A model generated the notes under the pieces. The model did no database searches. It saw only the letters and a list, made by a program, of their open reading frames with translations, and was not told where the DNA came from. A program made the translations under genes and the position numbers. Source: Pelagibacteraceae bacterium (GTDB lineage: Bacteria; Pseudomonadota; Alphaproteobacteria; HIMB59). From it: 64,000 nucleotides of DNA. The DNA is taken from NCBI GenBank assembly GCA_019651435.1, contig BOYI01000001.1, positions 496,001 through 560,000 of the forward strand, given 5' to 3'. Of this stretch, positions 1 to 11,672 are shown in pieces. Within the stretch, counting starts at the first letter, position 1; each line of letters opens with the position of its first letter.

Positions 1-1135
1 ACTTCATGGCGGTATTTAAAACTTTTGGCGTTCCTTGAAATTTTTCAAAATTAAATTTTGGAATTTTTGTTACTACATAGTCGATTACAGGTTCAAAACT
101 TGCTGGAGTAACTTTGGTAATATCATTTTGTAATTCATCTAACGTATATCCCACAGCCAAGAGAGCTGCTATTTTAGCAATTGGAAATCCTGTTGCTTTT
201 GAAGCAAGAGCTGAGGATCTACTTACTCTTGGGTTCATTTCGATAATTAGTATTCTTCCATTAGAAGGATTGACGGCAAATTGCACATTAGAACCTCCTG
301 TTTCTACTCCTATTTTTCTTAAAATAGCGATGCTTTGATTTCTTAGCTTCTGAAATTCTTTATCTGTCAGCGTTAGAGCAGGGGCAATAGTAATACTATC
401 GCCAGTATGCACGCCCATAGGATCTAGGTTTTCAATAGAGCATACAATTATTGAGTTATCTGATTTATCACGAACGACCTCGAATTCAAATTCTTTCCAA
501 CCAATTAAAGATTCCTCAACTAAAGTCTTAGAAACTGGGCTAAGATCAATTGCATTTTTAACTTTGGGTAAAAATTCATCTTTGTTAAAAACAATACCGC
601 CTCCGGTACCACCAAGTGTATAAAAAGGTCTTAAAATAAGAGGATAGGTGACCTCTGAAGCTATTTTTTCTAAATCAGATTTGTCATCTACGATTATGCT
701 AAAAGGAGTTTCAAGTCCTATTTCAGTCATAGCTTCTGCAAATAGTTTTCTATCTTCAGCTACATCAATTGACCTGGGGCTAGCGCCAAGAATTTTTATA
801 GGGCTATTAGAGAAGTAATTCTCCTTATTTAACTCTCGTATTATATTAAGAGCAGTTTGACCTCCCATTGTAGGAAGAATTGCGTCTGGTTTTTCTTTTT
901 CAATTATTTTTTTGACAATTTCTTTATCAATCGGCTCTATGTAAGTTTTATCTGCAAATTCAGGATCGGTCATAATAGTAGCAGGATTGGAGTTGATAAG
1001 AACAACCTGATAACCTTCGTTCTTAAGCGCTTTGCAAGCTTGACTTCCAGAGTAGTCAAATTCACAAGCCTGTCCTATTACAATAGGCCCTGATCCAATC
1101 ACTAAGATTTTGGAAATATCTTTTCTAGCTGGCAT
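1..1135 (-). CDS. carB: Carbamoyl-phosphate synthase large subunit (N-terminal part)
   Basis: Large subunit of carbamoyl-phosphate synthase, which uses ammonia from CarA, bicarbonate and two ATP to make carbamoyl phosphate for pyrimidine and arginine synthesis. The visible 378 residues are the N-terminal third; the family is about 1070 residues, so the gene runs off the left edge. The start [20 protein letters not shown] and the ATP-grasp signatures ([24 protein letters not shown]) are typical. It reads without interruption. The start codon lies 11 bases inside the end of carA in another frame, so the two are translationally coupled. The direction is leftward from the carA side. Confidence 0.97.
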   Translation of the reverse strand, partial: MPARKDISKILVIGSGPIVIGQACEFDYSGSQACKALKNEGYQVVLINSNPATIMTDPEFADKTYIEPIDKEIVKKIIEKEKPDAILPTMGGQTALNIIRELNKENYFSNSPIKILGASPRSIDVAEDRKLFAEAMTEIGLETPFSIIVDDKSDLEKIASEVTYPLILRPFYTLGGTGGGIVFNKDEFLPKVKNAIDLSPVSKTLVEESLIGWKEFEFEVVRDKSDNSIIVCSIENLDPMGVHTGDSITIAPALTLTDKEFQKLRNQSIAILRKIGVETGGSNVQFAVNPSNGRILIIEMNPRVSRSSALASKATGFPIAKIAALLAVGYTLDELQNDITKVTPASFEPVIDYVVTKIPKFNFEKFQGTPKVLNTAMK

Positions 1136-2264
1136 TGGATTTCATTAATTCAATAAATTTGTCAAAAAGATAACGGCTATCATGCGGACCTGGACTAGAC
1201 TCAGGGTGATATTGAACTGAGAACAGAGGTTGTGACTTAGATCTCATCCCGTCAACCGTATTATCAAATAGCGATATATGCGAGATTTCTAAATCATTTG
1301 GAAAATCATCATTACTTACGACAAATCCATGATTTTGTGATGTGATTTCTACTTGACCTGTTTCTAAATTTTTAACTGGATGGTTTCCTCCTCTATGACC
1401 TTTGTCCATTCTTTTAGTTTTAGCATTGAAAGCCAAACTAAGAATTTGGTGACCTAAGCAAATTCCAAAAGTTGGTATTTTGCTTTCTAAAATTTTTTTA
1501 AGTTCTGGTTTGATGTTGTTAAATACTTTTTGTGGGTCACCTGGCCCATTACTTAAAAAAATTCCATCGGGTTTTTTTGACAAAATACTTTCTGCTTTAA
1601 AGTTCATATCGAACTCAAGTAAATTACAATTTCGATTTGATAGATTTTTTTTTATGTTATCTTTTGCTCCAAAATCAAGAAAAGCAATATTTAAAGACTC
1701 TTTTTTGGTATCCTTAACTGTTACTTCTAATTCGTTAGTGTAATCTGCAATAACGTCATTTTCTTCTAGTGTCGGATATTGATCTATTTGATCTATAATT
1801 AGGTCAATACCTTTTTCATTGAAATAACTTTCACTACATAGCATGATATTTTTTGGGCCATAATCTCTAATTATTTTAGTTAGGGATCTTGTATCTAAGT
1901 CAAAAAAAGCACATGATTTTTGATCTAATAGCCAATTAGTGAAATTTATATTTGATCTCCAATTAGATGAAGAACTAAAAATCTCACTACATATTAGGCC
2001 AGATGCATGAATTTTCCATGATTCATAATCTTCATTATTACATCCAACTATACCAATAAGTGGAAAGGTAAAATTAATAAATTGAGACTTGTACGAGGGG
2101 TCAGTGAGTATTTCTTGGTAACCAGTCATACTGGTATTAAAGCAAATTTCTGCAATCTTGAATTGCTCAGAACTAAGAAACTTTCCTTTAAAAATGAATT
2201 CTTTATTATAAATAAGAAAACCGTTTTGATAATTTTGATTATTTTGATTATCTAATACGGTCAT
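1125..2264 (-). CDS. carA: Carbamoyl-phosphate synthase small subunit (glutaminase)
   Basis: Glutamine amidotransferase subunit that feeds ammonia to CarB. At 379 residues it is normal length. The N-terminal half is the CarA-specific domain ([16 protein letters not shown]-type motif). The C-terminal half is a class I glutamine amidotransferase with nucleophile Cys in [10 protein letters not shown] and catalytic His and Glu in [13 protein letters not shown]. The frame is intact. It is transcribed divergently from yqeY across only 43 bases (2265-2307), which must hold both promoters. Confidence 0.97.
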   Translation of the reverse strand: MTVLDNQNNQNYQNGFLIYNKEFIFKGKFLSSEQFKIAEICFNTSMTGYQEILTDPSYKSQFINFTFPLIGIVGCNNEDYESWKIHASGLICSEIFSSSSNWRSNINFTNWLLDQKSCAFFDLDTRSLTKIIRDYGPKNIMLCSESYFNEKGIDLIIDQIDQYPTLEENDVIADYTNELEVTVKDTKKESLNIAFLDFGAKDNIKKNLSNRNCNLLEFDMNFKAESILSKKPDGIFLSNGPGDPQKVFNNIKPELKKILESKIPTFGICLGHQILSLAFNAKTKRMDKGHRGGNHPVKNLETGQVEITSQNHGFVVSNDDFPNDLEISHISLFDNTVDGMRSKSQPLFSVQYHPESSPGPHDSRYLFDKFIELMKSNAS

Positions 2265-2307
2265 ATTAAATCTTGAGTATTAGTATATTATTAGAGAGGA
2301 AATTCAA

Positions 2308-2768
2308 ATGAGTTTGGCAGAAAAAGTTTCAGATGATGTAAAAAGTGCCCTAAAAAGTGGGGATAAAAAAAAATTAGCAATAGCAAGATTTCTTTCTTCT
2401 GAATTAAAAAATTTCCTAATTAAAGAGAATCTAGATAGGGAATTATCAAAAATCAGTGATGATAATTTCTTCAAAATTGTCAAAACACAAGTTAAGCAAA
2501 AAAAAGAGTCATTAGAATATGCTGAGAAGGCAAAAGACTCTAATATGATTGATACTATTAATTATGATTTAGAATATTTAAATTCATTTCTTCCCAAAAT
2601 GATGAGTGAAGATGCCACAAAAGAATTAATTTCAAATTATATCAAGGATCATCAGTTTACGGCTAATGACTTTTGGTAAAATAATGGGATTATTAAAAAA
2701 AATCTCATAATAACCAAATAGATTTAAATCTGGCTTCTAATATAATCAAAAAAATTTTCAGTGAATGA
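2308..2768 (+). CDS. yqeY: GatB/YqeY domain protein, frame broken near the C-terminus
   Basis: YqeY-family protein, related to the tail domain of the GatB amidotransferase subunit; it commonly sits just upstream of dnaG and its precise role is unknown. The first 120 residues are open, starting MSLAEKVSDDVKSALKSG after an AGAGAGG ribosome-binding site. The reading then stops at 2679. Conserved C-terminal sequence continues in other frames (FGKIMGLLKK, then NNQIDLNLASNIIKKIF), with single-base shifts near 2672 and 2703, so the real stop is 2766-2768. That stop overlaps the dnaG start (ATGA). The breaks look like sequencing indels. Confidence 0.85.
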
Positions 2769-4338
2769 CAGATGATAATATCAAAGAGGTTATAAATAGA
2801 ACTTCAATTGTAGATATAATAAATTCCACTATCCCTTTAAAAAAAAAGGGAAATAATTATTTTGGACTGAGTCCGTTTAAAAAAGAGAAAACACCCTCGT
2901 TTTCAGTTAATGAAGAAAAAAAAAATTTTCCACTGCTTTAGTACAGGAGAACATGGAAACGTCATTGACTTTTTAATAAAGGTTAAAGGCTATGATTTCA
3001 AAGATGCATTAAATGAGCTCGCGTCTAAGGCTGGTGTAGAATTAAGCTATAAATCTTCAAAAATTAATTCAACAATCTATGAAATCAATCAGTTTACAAA
3101 GGAACTGTTTCATTCAAATTTATTGCAGTCAAAAATTTGTATGGATTATTTAATTGATAAAAGAAAATTTACTCAAGAAACAATAGAAAAATTTACATTA
3201 GGATCATCCTTTAATTCTGCTCATATTCAAAAAAAAAACTTTTAGATAATTTTGAATTAAAAGATTTAATTTCATCAGGTGTATTTAATAAAAACCAAAA
3301 CTCTAAAATTTTTTTTCTAAATAGAATTATGGTGCCTATAAATAACGTACAAGATAAAACTATTGGCTTTGGGGCTAGGGTGATTAATGAAAGTTTACCC
3401 AAATATATAAATACTGCAGAAACTAAATTATTTAAAAAAAAACAAATTCTTTATAATGAAAGTCATTTAGATAAACATTCAAATAAAAAAATAATATTAG
3501 TAGAAGGATACTTTGATGTAATTAAATTGCATCAATTTGGTTTTTCGAATTGTGTAGCACCTTTAGGAACTTCTATTAACCATGAGAGGATTATTGATCT
3601 AACAAAGAAGGGATATGAAATTATTGTATGTCTTGATGGCGATTTAGCTGGAAGAAATGCTTCACTGAGATTAATGAACAATCTACTCTCTTCAAAAGAT
3701 TTTGAGCTTGGAGTAAATTTGTTTTACTACCCAAAAACTATGACCCAGATCTTATGTTAGAGTCTCAAATGAAAGATCAATTAATTAATTAATTAATCAA
3801 CCCCTAAACATAGAGCAATTTATTGATAAATATTTAGAAAATATTTTTCTAGCAATGATATTGATGAGCAATTTAAAGGTTCTAAAGCGTTAAAAGGTAT
3901 CTTGTCTTCAATAGAAAATCTTGATTTAAAAAAAATATTAAATCAATATTTTCAAAATAAATCTCTAGTTCTAAGACAAGGTCTAAAAAACAAAATACAC
4001 AAATTTCAACTGCTGAATTTGGGAATGATTTAAAAAGCTAAATTTAGTGCAGCTTTAATATGTTTTATATAGAAAATCCAAACTCTAGAGAAAAAAATAT
4101 ATGACTTATGGCTACAGCCAATTTTCAATCAAAATTTAGAGACATTCGAAACGAAATAATTAAAAAAAACCATTTTAAATCAACATCTAATGAACTTTAT
4201 GACCATTTAGAGTCTAAAGGATTGAATTTTACAAAAAATTTACTATTTTCTAATGAAGTTCGAAGGCTTTGTAGATTTGCCTCATCTAGTTTTAAAGGCG
4301 ACCCATATAACGAGATTGAAAAACAGTTAACTTTATAA
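2765..4338 (+). CDS. dnaG: DNA primase, several frameshifts
   Basis: DnaG primase, which makes RNA primers at the replication fork. The start ATG overlaps the yqeY stop by four bases. Parts in order are the N-terminal zinc-binding-type region (PFKKEKTPSFSV, FHCFSTGEHGNVIDFL), the TOPRIM core (VEGYFDVIKLHQFGF, VAPLGTS, CLDGDLAGRNA) and a C-terminal helicase-binding-type segment from 4108. Breaks occur near 2930, 3240, 3750 and at several places from 3780 to 4100, mostly at A or T runs. Three of the four usual zinc ligands are replaced (see findings). The total span fits a slightly short primase. The breaks are probably sequencing errors. Confidence 0.9.
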
Positions 4339-4355
4339 ATAAATAAACATACTAA

Positions 4356-6409
4356 ATGCCAAAAAAAAAAATCAGCTAATACAACTAAAACTGCTACTAA
4401 AAAAAAATCTACTACAAAAAAGAAAGTTGAAAAAAAAGTAAAAGCTAAAACTACATCAAAAAAGAAAGAAGAAATTAATCCTTCTGACTTTCTTCAAAAA
4501 GAAAATGAAAATCAATTAAAATCCCTCATCACAAAAGAATTTGATAAAGAACTTACAGAAAAATCCGCAACATATATAAAATCATTTGTAAAAATCGAAG
4601 ACTCTATTATTTCTGTTAATGATTTTCTAAATTATGTTGAAAATTTAGATGAGGATTTATTTAAATTATTTAAAGCTTATACCAATTCATCTGACAATGA
4701 TATTAACTCCTCTTCAGATGACTCAGAAGGAGGAAGAAAAATCTACTAGTGTTAAAAGCGATGATCCTGTTCGCATGTATCTTAAAGAAATGGGAAATGT
4801 TGAGTTTGTCCCGTGAAGGGGGAAATCGCAATTGCAAAAAGAATAGAGTCTGGACTAGATAAAATGATGAATTCCATTTTAGAATGTCCTGCTTCAATAG
4901 ATATTCTTAAGAAATGGATTGATCAAGTTAAGTTACAAGAAATTAATTTACGTGAGATTGTAGATTTTGATGAATACTTTAATGAAGAAAACGACCCATA
5001 TTCAAACTCATCTAAAAGAAAAGAAATTCAAAAAATTATTAATGATAAAAAGAAAGCGCTGTTAAAAGAAAAACAACAGTTGATGAAAGAACAAGGAATA
5101 GAAATTGATAAAGAAAAACTAGAAGAAACAGCTAATGAAGAAGATGTTGAAAATGAAAGTTTTTCAATTTCTATTATTGAAGAATTTTATAAGCCAGAAA
5201 TTTTGAAAAAACTTAGATAGAGTTTAGTTCTTATCAGAAAATATTACTAAAATTAAAAAAAATAAAAATATTACAAAAATTTCTGATACAAAATCACTTA
5301 AGGACCTAAAAAAATATCAAGATGAAATATTAAATTATTTCAATGAAATAAAAATTAAACCTCATAAATTAGAAGAAATTATTGCCCATCTTGTATTCAA
5401 TCAATAAAGAAATTCAGTCTAAAGAAGTATCTATTTTAACCATTGCCACACAATCTAAGATATCTAGAGATATTTTCTTAAAATACCACAGTTTAAAAGA
5501 TACTTATACTTTATATCAGAAACATATGTGCTCTTCAGATGATGCTTTTTAAAACAATGTTTCAAAAAAATGCTGAAAAATTAAAAACTATTTATAAGGA
5601 AATTCTTAGTTTATCTAAAATAGCTAACCAAAATACTATAGAATTCAAAGAAAAAGTTCGTGAAATTCAATCTGGCCAAAGAACTGCTAATCAAGCTAAA
5701 AAAGAAATGATTGAGGCAAATTTGAGATTAGTTATTTCTATAGCTAAAAAATATACAAACAGAGGTCTTCAATTCTTAGACCTAATTCAAGAGGGAAATA
5801 TCGGTTTAATGAAGGCAGTAGATAAGTTTGAATATAGACGGGTTACAAGTTTTCTACATATGCTACTTGGTGGATTAGACAAGCCATTACCCGTTCTATT
5901 GCAGACCAAGCAAGAACAATCCGTATTCCTGTTCATATGATAGAGACAATAATAAAATAGTAGGTCAAGTAGACAGTTAATTTTAGAATTAGGAAGAGAA
6001 CCTACCCAGAAGAACTTTCAGCTCGCTTGAAAATGCCAATAGAAAAAGTTCGAAAGTTTTAAAGATAGCTAAAGAGCCAGTTAGTCTCGAAACACCAATT
6101 GGAGATGACGACGATAGTTTCTTGGGTGATTTTATTGAGGATAAAAATGCTGTTATTCCTGAAGATGCTGTTATGCAACTAAATCTTAGAGAAACTACAA
6201 CTAAGATATTATCTACTCTCACTCCTCGAGAAGAGAGAGTTCTAAGAATGAGATTTGGTATAGGGATGTCTTCAGACCATACCTTAGAGGAAGTAGGTCA
6301 ACAATTTAGTGTGACCAGAGAAAGAATACGTCAAATTGAAGCCAAAGCCCTGAGAAAATTAAAACATCCAATTAGGTCTAAAAAATTAAAGTCCTTCATG
6401 GACTCCTAA
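4356..6409 (+). CDS. rpoD: Primary sigma factor RpoD, several frameshifts
   Basis: Housekeeping sigma-70 factor that directs RNA polymerase to -10/-35 promoters. It begins with a Lys/Thr-rich N-terminal extension ([19 protein letters not shown] in the repaired frame). Next come region 1.2 ([20 protein letters not shown]) and a long acidic non-conserved region. Region 2 ([41 protein letters not shown]) and regions 3 and 4 ([35 protein letters not shown]) follow. Shifts lie near 4365, 4735, 4810, 5220-5540, 5850, 5940 and 6060. It follows dnaG directly, the usual macromolecular-synthesis arrangement. The order of regions is complete, so the gene is likely functional in the organism. Confidence 0.93.
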
Positions 6410-6474
6410 AACAAAAGCTAATTTAAATTCTTGTTTTTTTTTGATTTGAATATATTAGTAGTGAGTCTAATCAA

Positions 6475-6551
6475 GGGCCTGTAGTTCAGTTGGTTAGAAC
6501 GCGGTGCTCATAACGCCGTTGTCGCAGGTTCGAGTCCTGCCGGGCCCACCA
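6475..6551 (+). tRNA. tRNA with CAT anticodon, probably tRNA-Ile2
   Basis: A 77-nt cloverleaf including encoded CCA. Acceptor GGGCCTG pairs with CGGGCCC; the D arm is GTTCAGTTGGTTAGAAC; the anticodon loop is CTCATAA; the T loop contains GTTCGAGTC. CAT can read Met, or Ile (AUA) after lysidine modification. The C4-G69 and C5-G68 acceptor pairs match those of lysidine-modified tRNA-Ile2, which I favour over elongator Met. It is not an initiator because the first acceptor pair is G-C. Confidence 0.93.
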
Positions 6552-6556
6552 AATAA

Positions 6557-7124
6557 TTAAATTTTATTTATTTCTTCTGTAAGTTTTCTTATATCGCCAC
6601 GATTTTTTCTTAATATTTTTGAAAATTCTGATTTTTTTGTAACAAAATAAGAAGTATTTTCTACGATTACATCAAGAATTTTAAATGAGGAATTTATAGA
6701 CGCTACTTTCCAGTAAAGATTTATAGAGTCTCTACCGTCAATGATTTTTGAATTAATCTGGTAAATATTATCTTTCAAATCTATATCTATGAGTTTGATT
6801 TCACCAGAAGTCGCATTGTTTGATAAATTATAGATAGTTTTAGTTATATAATTTTGAAAAGAAGCCTCATAGTTTTTGAGATCAGATTTATCTGACTTTG
6901 ATAAAATACTTTCTGGAATTAAGCCATATGCAATACTTTTAACTGCAAAATTTTTTTCAACAAACTTGACATAATCATCATAATTTTCATTATTCTGACC
7001 ATCAGAATTATTCATAATTTCTAGAAACTTTTCTGACTCTTGATTAAACCAGCTTAGTAATCTCTTCTTCAACGGCAATAGAAAATTGAAAAAAAAATAT
7101 CAGAGGTATAATTAAATACTTCAT
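6557..7124 (-). CDS. mlaC: MlaC-type phospholipid-binding periplasmic protein
   Basis: Tgt2/MlaC family, the periplasmic carrier that shuttles phospholipids between the outer-membrane MlaA and the inner-membrane MlaFEDB transporter. The mature part (SWFNQESEKFLEIMNNS onward, ending KLTEEINKI) is open in one frame. An ATG at 7124 opens a typical signal peptide (MKYLIIPLIFFFQFSIA) in another frame, so one indel lies between about 7040 and 7115, probably at the nine-T run. Identification rests on overall pattern, length and the neighbouring mlaA rather than a unique motif. Confidence 0.75.
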
Positions 7125-7152
7125 AAATTTATTATAATTGGAAATTACCTAT

Positions 7153-7894
7153 TTACTCAATATAAATTTTTGGAGTAGGTAGATTTTGAACGAAGTCTTC
7201 TTCAATTTGGGAGTTACGATTTTGATAATAAATAGATTTTAACATTTCGTAACGATCAGATGAAGATTCTCTAATTAGATCTATTTCTTCATCAACCTCA
7301 GCTCTTGCATTTAAGCCATCTCCAATAGATACATATTCTCTATTAGGTAAATTATTTGATACAGGGTCAATAAAAAACTCTACAACATCTCCACTAAAAT
7401 CTCTCAAATTACTTGGCCCTATGATAGGAAGAACTAGATAAGGACCACTTGAGACACCACTCTTAGCCAAAGTTAAACCAATATCTGTCTCATTTTTTGT
7501 CATTCCGACTCTGGATGCTAAATCAAAAGTGCCCAATGAAGTAAGTGTATTTACAGTGAATCTTCCTGCAGAATTTAGAGATTTTAAAAACTCTCCTTGA
7601 AAGACAAAAGCAATAGCTCTGATTGGCTCTCTTAGGTTTCCAAAGAAGTTTGAAACCCCTTTTTCAACTGGTTCGGGAGCAATAAATTTATAGGTTTTGA
7701 TTACTGGTCTTATTGCAACGTCATCAATAAAAAAATTAAATCCTAATATAGCTCTATTAATTGGCTCTATAGGATCATATATCTCATCATATTGGACTGA
7801 TGGGTTAACTTCATTTTCATTCAGCATATGAAATATTAATAAGACCAAAAAAAATTGCTAAATTTAAAACAATAACTTTTAAATATTTATTCAT
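7153..7894 (-). CDS. mlaA: MlaA (VacJ) outer-membrane lipid asymmetry protein
   Basis: VacJ/MlaA family, the outer-membrane component that removes surface-exposed phospholipids. Family signatures are clear: YDPIEPINRAILGFNFFIDD, a long amphipathic middle region, GVSSGPYLVLPIIGPSNLRD and a C-terminal helical segment. An ATG at 7894 starts a signal peptide (MNKYLKVIVLNLAIFFGL, then INISYA) in a different frame, so one indel lies around 7800-7870. No lipobox Cys is visible, and the site looks like signal peptidase I (SYA-E). It is transcribed toward mlaC and divergently from the helicase gene. Confidence 0.88.
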
Positions 7895-7931
7895 TCCGTA
7901 ATATTGTGAATCTAATTATATCAATCAATCT

Positions 7932-9950
7932 ATGGATCTTCATTTATTAAATAAAGAACAAAAAATAGCTGTAGAACATCAAAAAGGCCCTCTTTTAGTC
8001 CTATCAGGTGCAGGAACTGGGAAAACTAGAGTTCTTACTTCAAGGTTTGTATATATCGTAAAAAACTTAAAATTTGATTTTAATAGAATAATTGCAGTAA
8101 CTTTTACTAATAAAGCTGCCAATGAAATTAAAGAAAGAGTAAATAAAGCTTTAGATCAAAATATAGAGTCCCCATGGATAGGAACCTTTCATTCGATTTT
8201 TGCAAAGTTTTTAAGAAAGCATGCTCATCATGTTGGTCTTAAAAGTAATTTTAATATTTTAGATAGCGAAGATCAAAAAAAACTTATCAAACAGGTTTTA
8301 GAATATTGCAAAATTGATAAAGAGGTAAGTGAAAGTATTTATCTAAATGAGATTCAAAATCTAAAAGATGAAAAAATCTTCCCTCAAGATAAGAGTAAAA
8401 TTTTAAAGTATTCCTCTTTAGAAAATATCGATGAAATCTACAATATATACCAACAAAGATTAATTGAAATTAACGCAGTTGATTTTGGTGATATTCTTCT
8501 TCACAGTTATTTTATTTTAACAAACCATAAAGATATCCAAGAAACTCACTCTAATTTTATTCAACATATTCTCATAGATGAATTTCAAGATACTAATCTA
8601 TTGCAATATGATTTAATTAAACTTCTTCTTAATAATAATCAAAATTTATTCTGTGTAGGAGATGATGATCAATCAATTTATGCTTGGCGTGGAGCTAAAA
8701 TTGAAAATATTATTAATTTTCCAAATGAATTTAATTGTGAGGTCGTAAGACTTACAAAAAATTATCGATCCAATAATGCTATATTAGAGGCAGCCTCAAG
8801 TGTTATCAGTAATAATAAAAATCGATTAGGAAAAAATTTAGAGAGTTTTAATAATGAAATTCCAGAACAAAAAATTAATTTAAAATCTTTTTATTCTCAA
8901 GAAGAAGAGTCTCTTTGGGTGGCCGACAATATTTCAAGAAAATATAACGATCAGGAAACGTTTGGAATATTAGTAAGGCTGACTGCACAAATGAGAAGCA
9001 TTGAGGATAAATTGATAAAATATGCTTTACCGTATGAAATTATTGGTGGTCCAAGATTTTTTGAGAGAAAAGAAATAAAAGATGTTCTTTCCTATCTAAA
9101 ATTAGCTAATAGTCAAAGTGATGATTTATCTTTTGAGAGAATTATAAACCTACCTCGAAGGGGAATTGGCGAACAATCCATTAAAATCATTATTGATCAT
9201 TCTAGATCAAATAAACTCTCTTTTTTTGAAAGCTTAAAAGACTTAGCTCAATCTAATAAATTATCGCCATCATTATTATCTAAAACTCAACCTTTTATTG
9301 ATTTAATAAATAAAATCTCTGAACTTATAAATAAAACGAGTTTAGAGGATTTAGGAATATTTGTCATAGAAGAGAGCGGATATTTGAAAATGTTAGAAAA
9401 TGAAAAAAATAAACTTAAACAAATTGAAAATGAGTCGAGAATTGACAATCTAAAAGAATTAGTAAACGCCTTATCAGAATTTGAAAACCTTGATGAATTT
9501 TTAGAACATGTGGGTTTAGTCAACGAAAATCAAAAAAAGACTCATCAAAACTCCATTAAACTAATGACACTGCATGCCGCTAAAGGTTTAGAATTTGATC
9601 ATGTCTATTTACCAGGTTGGGAGGAGGGAATATTTCCAAGTTCTCGAGCCTTAGAGCAAAATTCTACTAAATCTTTAGAGGAAGAGAGAAGATTAGCTTA
9701 TGTTGGTATAACCAGGGCTAAATATGATCTGAATTTAAGTTATGCTTCCTCAAGATATACTTATGGAATTAATAATTACTCCCTACCATCAAGATTTTTA
9801 AGTGAAATAAAGAGCATAAATCTTGAGGAAACTAGTTATATAGATAATCAAAATGATACAAATAAACCAAAATTATTGTCTTCTGATAATATTGCTTTAT
9901 CTCCTGGGAAAAAAAGAATGATGGAATTTTTGAATAAGCATAAAAAATGA
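7932..9950 (+). CDS. uvrD: UvrD/PcrA-type ATP-dependent DNA helicase
   Basis: Superfamily 1A 3'-5' helicase of the UvrD/Rep/PcrA group, acting in repair and replication restart. The 672 residues are intact. Motifs in order: Q-motif LNKEQKIAVEH, Walker A GAGTGKT (about residue 26), AVTFTNKAANEI, TFHSIF, Walker B DEFQDTN (about 216), DDDQSIYAWRGA, motif IV region, LMTLHAAKGLEFDHVYLPG, and EERRLAYVGITRAK. It is shorter than E. coli UvrD, mainly at the C-terminus. The stop overlaps the next start by ATGA. I cannot separate UvrD from PcrA/Rep by sequence alone. Confidence 0.93.
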   Translation: MDLHLLNKEQKIAVEHQKGPLLVLSGAGTGKTRVLTSRFVYIVKNLKFDFNRIIAVTFTNKAANEIKERVNKALDQNIESPWIGTFHSIFAKFLRKHAHHVGLKSNFNILDSEDQKKLIKQVLEYCKIDKEVSESIYLNEIQNLKDEKIFPQDKSKILKYSSLENIDEIYNIYQQRLIEINAVDFGDILLHSYFILTNHKDIQETHSNFIQHILIDEFQDTNLLQYDLIKLLLNNNQNLFCVGDDDQSIYAWRGAKIENIINFPNEFNCEVVRLTKNYRSNNAILEAASSVISNNKNRLGKNLESFNNEIPEQKINLKSFYSQEEESLWVADNISRKYNDQETFGILVRLTAQMRSIEDKLIKYALPYEIIGGPRFFERKEIKDVLSYLKLANSQSDDLSFERIINLPRRGIGEQSIKIIIDHSRSNKLSFFESLKDLAQSNKLSPSLLSKTQPFIDLINKISELINKTSLEDLGIFVIEESGYLKMLENEKNKLKQIENESRIDNLKELVNALSEFENLDEFLEHVGLVNENQKKTHQNSIKLMTLHAAKGLEFDHVYLPGWEEGIFPSSRALEQNSTKSLEEERRLAYVGITRAKYDLNLSYASSRYTYGINNYSLPSRFLSEIKSINLEETSYIDNQNDTNKPKLLSSDNIALSPGKKRMMEFLNKHKK

Positions 9951-11672
9951 TTAATAAAGTAAAATTAATTCAAAAATTTCTCATTAGTAGTAAAAACAAA
10001 TTTCTTATAATTACAAATAATGATCTTCATTTAAATGAAAGCCCGAATTTAAACCAAAAAGATATTTATAATATTACTGGATTTGACTGTAGTTTTGGAT
10101 TTCTCTTAATTTTATCTGATCAAATAATTTTTTTTACAGACTCAAGATATACGCTAGCTGCTACTAAATTTTTCCCTAAAAAGGTAGAAATATATGACAT
10201 TAGAAAACAATCTCTATGTGATTATTTAATAAATTTAGGATCAAATTTTAATGGATTAGTTGATACAAGATTAATTTCTTCTCAACAATTTATAGATTTT
10301 AATAAAATTCTTTCTAAAGCAAAAATAAAGATTTTACCTTTAAAAGATGTAATTTATCCAAAAGAATATTTTCCTGGTTTTGATCGTTCGTATGCTTTTA
10401 GTTTGCCAAAAAATTATACACCAAGAAATTATGAAAAAAATATTCAATGGGTAAAAAAAAGAATTAAATCTGATGGTTTATTAATTTGGAATAACTCTCA
10501 TATCGCTTATATTTTAAATATACGTTCTTTTGAATTAGACAATAGCACCAAACCATTTGCAGGATTGTTTATTCCAAAGAAAAATTTAAAGCCAATTATC
10601 ATTTCGAATAATCCTAGATTAAGAAATATCAAAAAAATTAAGAATAATTTTAAATTACAATCATTTAAAACATTTAAATCCTATTTAAAAAAAAATAATT
10701 TTAAAAAAATTGAATTTGAATTTAAGTATACAAATTTTCAAGTTTATCATTTGTTAAATAAATTCTTAAAAATTGATAAAACATTAATTCCTATAGATAA
10801 ATTCATGTCACAGAAAACAAAAATAGAACAAAATAATATAATTAATTGTCATTATGAAGATGGTTTAACGATGACTAAATTTTTTATTCAATTAAAAACT
10901 AAAAAATTAAATATTAAAAATGAATACCAATTATCTAATTCTCTTTATGAATTAAGAAAAGAAGGGGTAAATTTCTTTAGAAATTCTTTTGAATATATCT
11001 CAGCCTTCGACTCAAATGGTGCTATTGTTCATTATCGACCACTTCCAAATAATTCTTCAAAATTTAAAAATCAATCTTTGCTATTGATAGACTCTGGAAG
11101 CACATTATCTAGAGGGAACAACTGATATAACTCGAGTATTCAAATTATATACACCAGTAAAGAATAAAGTAAAAAATGCATATACATATTTACTTAAATC
11201 ATTACTCAAATTAGAAAAAACATACTTCTCTAAAAATTTATTAGCCTCTGAATTAGATAGTTTTATAAGGTCTTATCTTCATAAATTTAATATTACTTAT
11301 GGTCATGGAACGGGGCATGGTGTTGGCTATTTTAATGACGTACATGAAAAATATCCCATCATTTCACCCCTATCTAATCAAAAGATACTTGATGGTAATT
11401 TTTTTTCTATTGAACCTGGTTTTTATGTTTCTAATGAATTTGGACTTAGAATAGAGAATTTATACTTCGCTAAAAAATATAGTAATGGTATCAAGCTCGA
11501 GGGGGTGACTTTAGTTCCTTATGATCTTGACTTGATTAATTGGAAATTAATCAATAATCAGGAAAAGCTAAATATTAAAAAATATCACCAGAAAATTTAT
11601 GAAACATTAAAAGGACAGTTAGGGCCTGAATACAAGGATTACTTTAAGAAATATTTAATTGATAAGCTCTAG
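9947..11672 (+). CDS. pepP: Xaa-Pro aminopeptidase (M24), one frameshift
   Basis: M24B metallopeptidase that removes the N-terminal residue before proline. An N-terminal creatinase-like domain (DSRYTLAATKFFP) leads to a pita-bread catalytic domain. Metal-ligand motifs are IDSGSTYLEGTTDITR (repaired), GHGTGHGVGY and EPGFYVSNEFGLRIEN. The frame breaks near 11105, where one extra T separates DSGST from YLEGTTDITR; it then runs to a stop at 11670-11672. The domain order and the C-terminal YPYDLDLI-like motif (LVPYDLDLINW) match long proteobacterial enzymes. Its 3' end overlaps the ligA 3' end by 18 bases. Confidence 0.92.

Noticed and set aside
6415-6450. Rho-independent terminator after rpoD
   Set aside because: A T tract is present, but the only possible stem is a weak AT pairing with a long loop.
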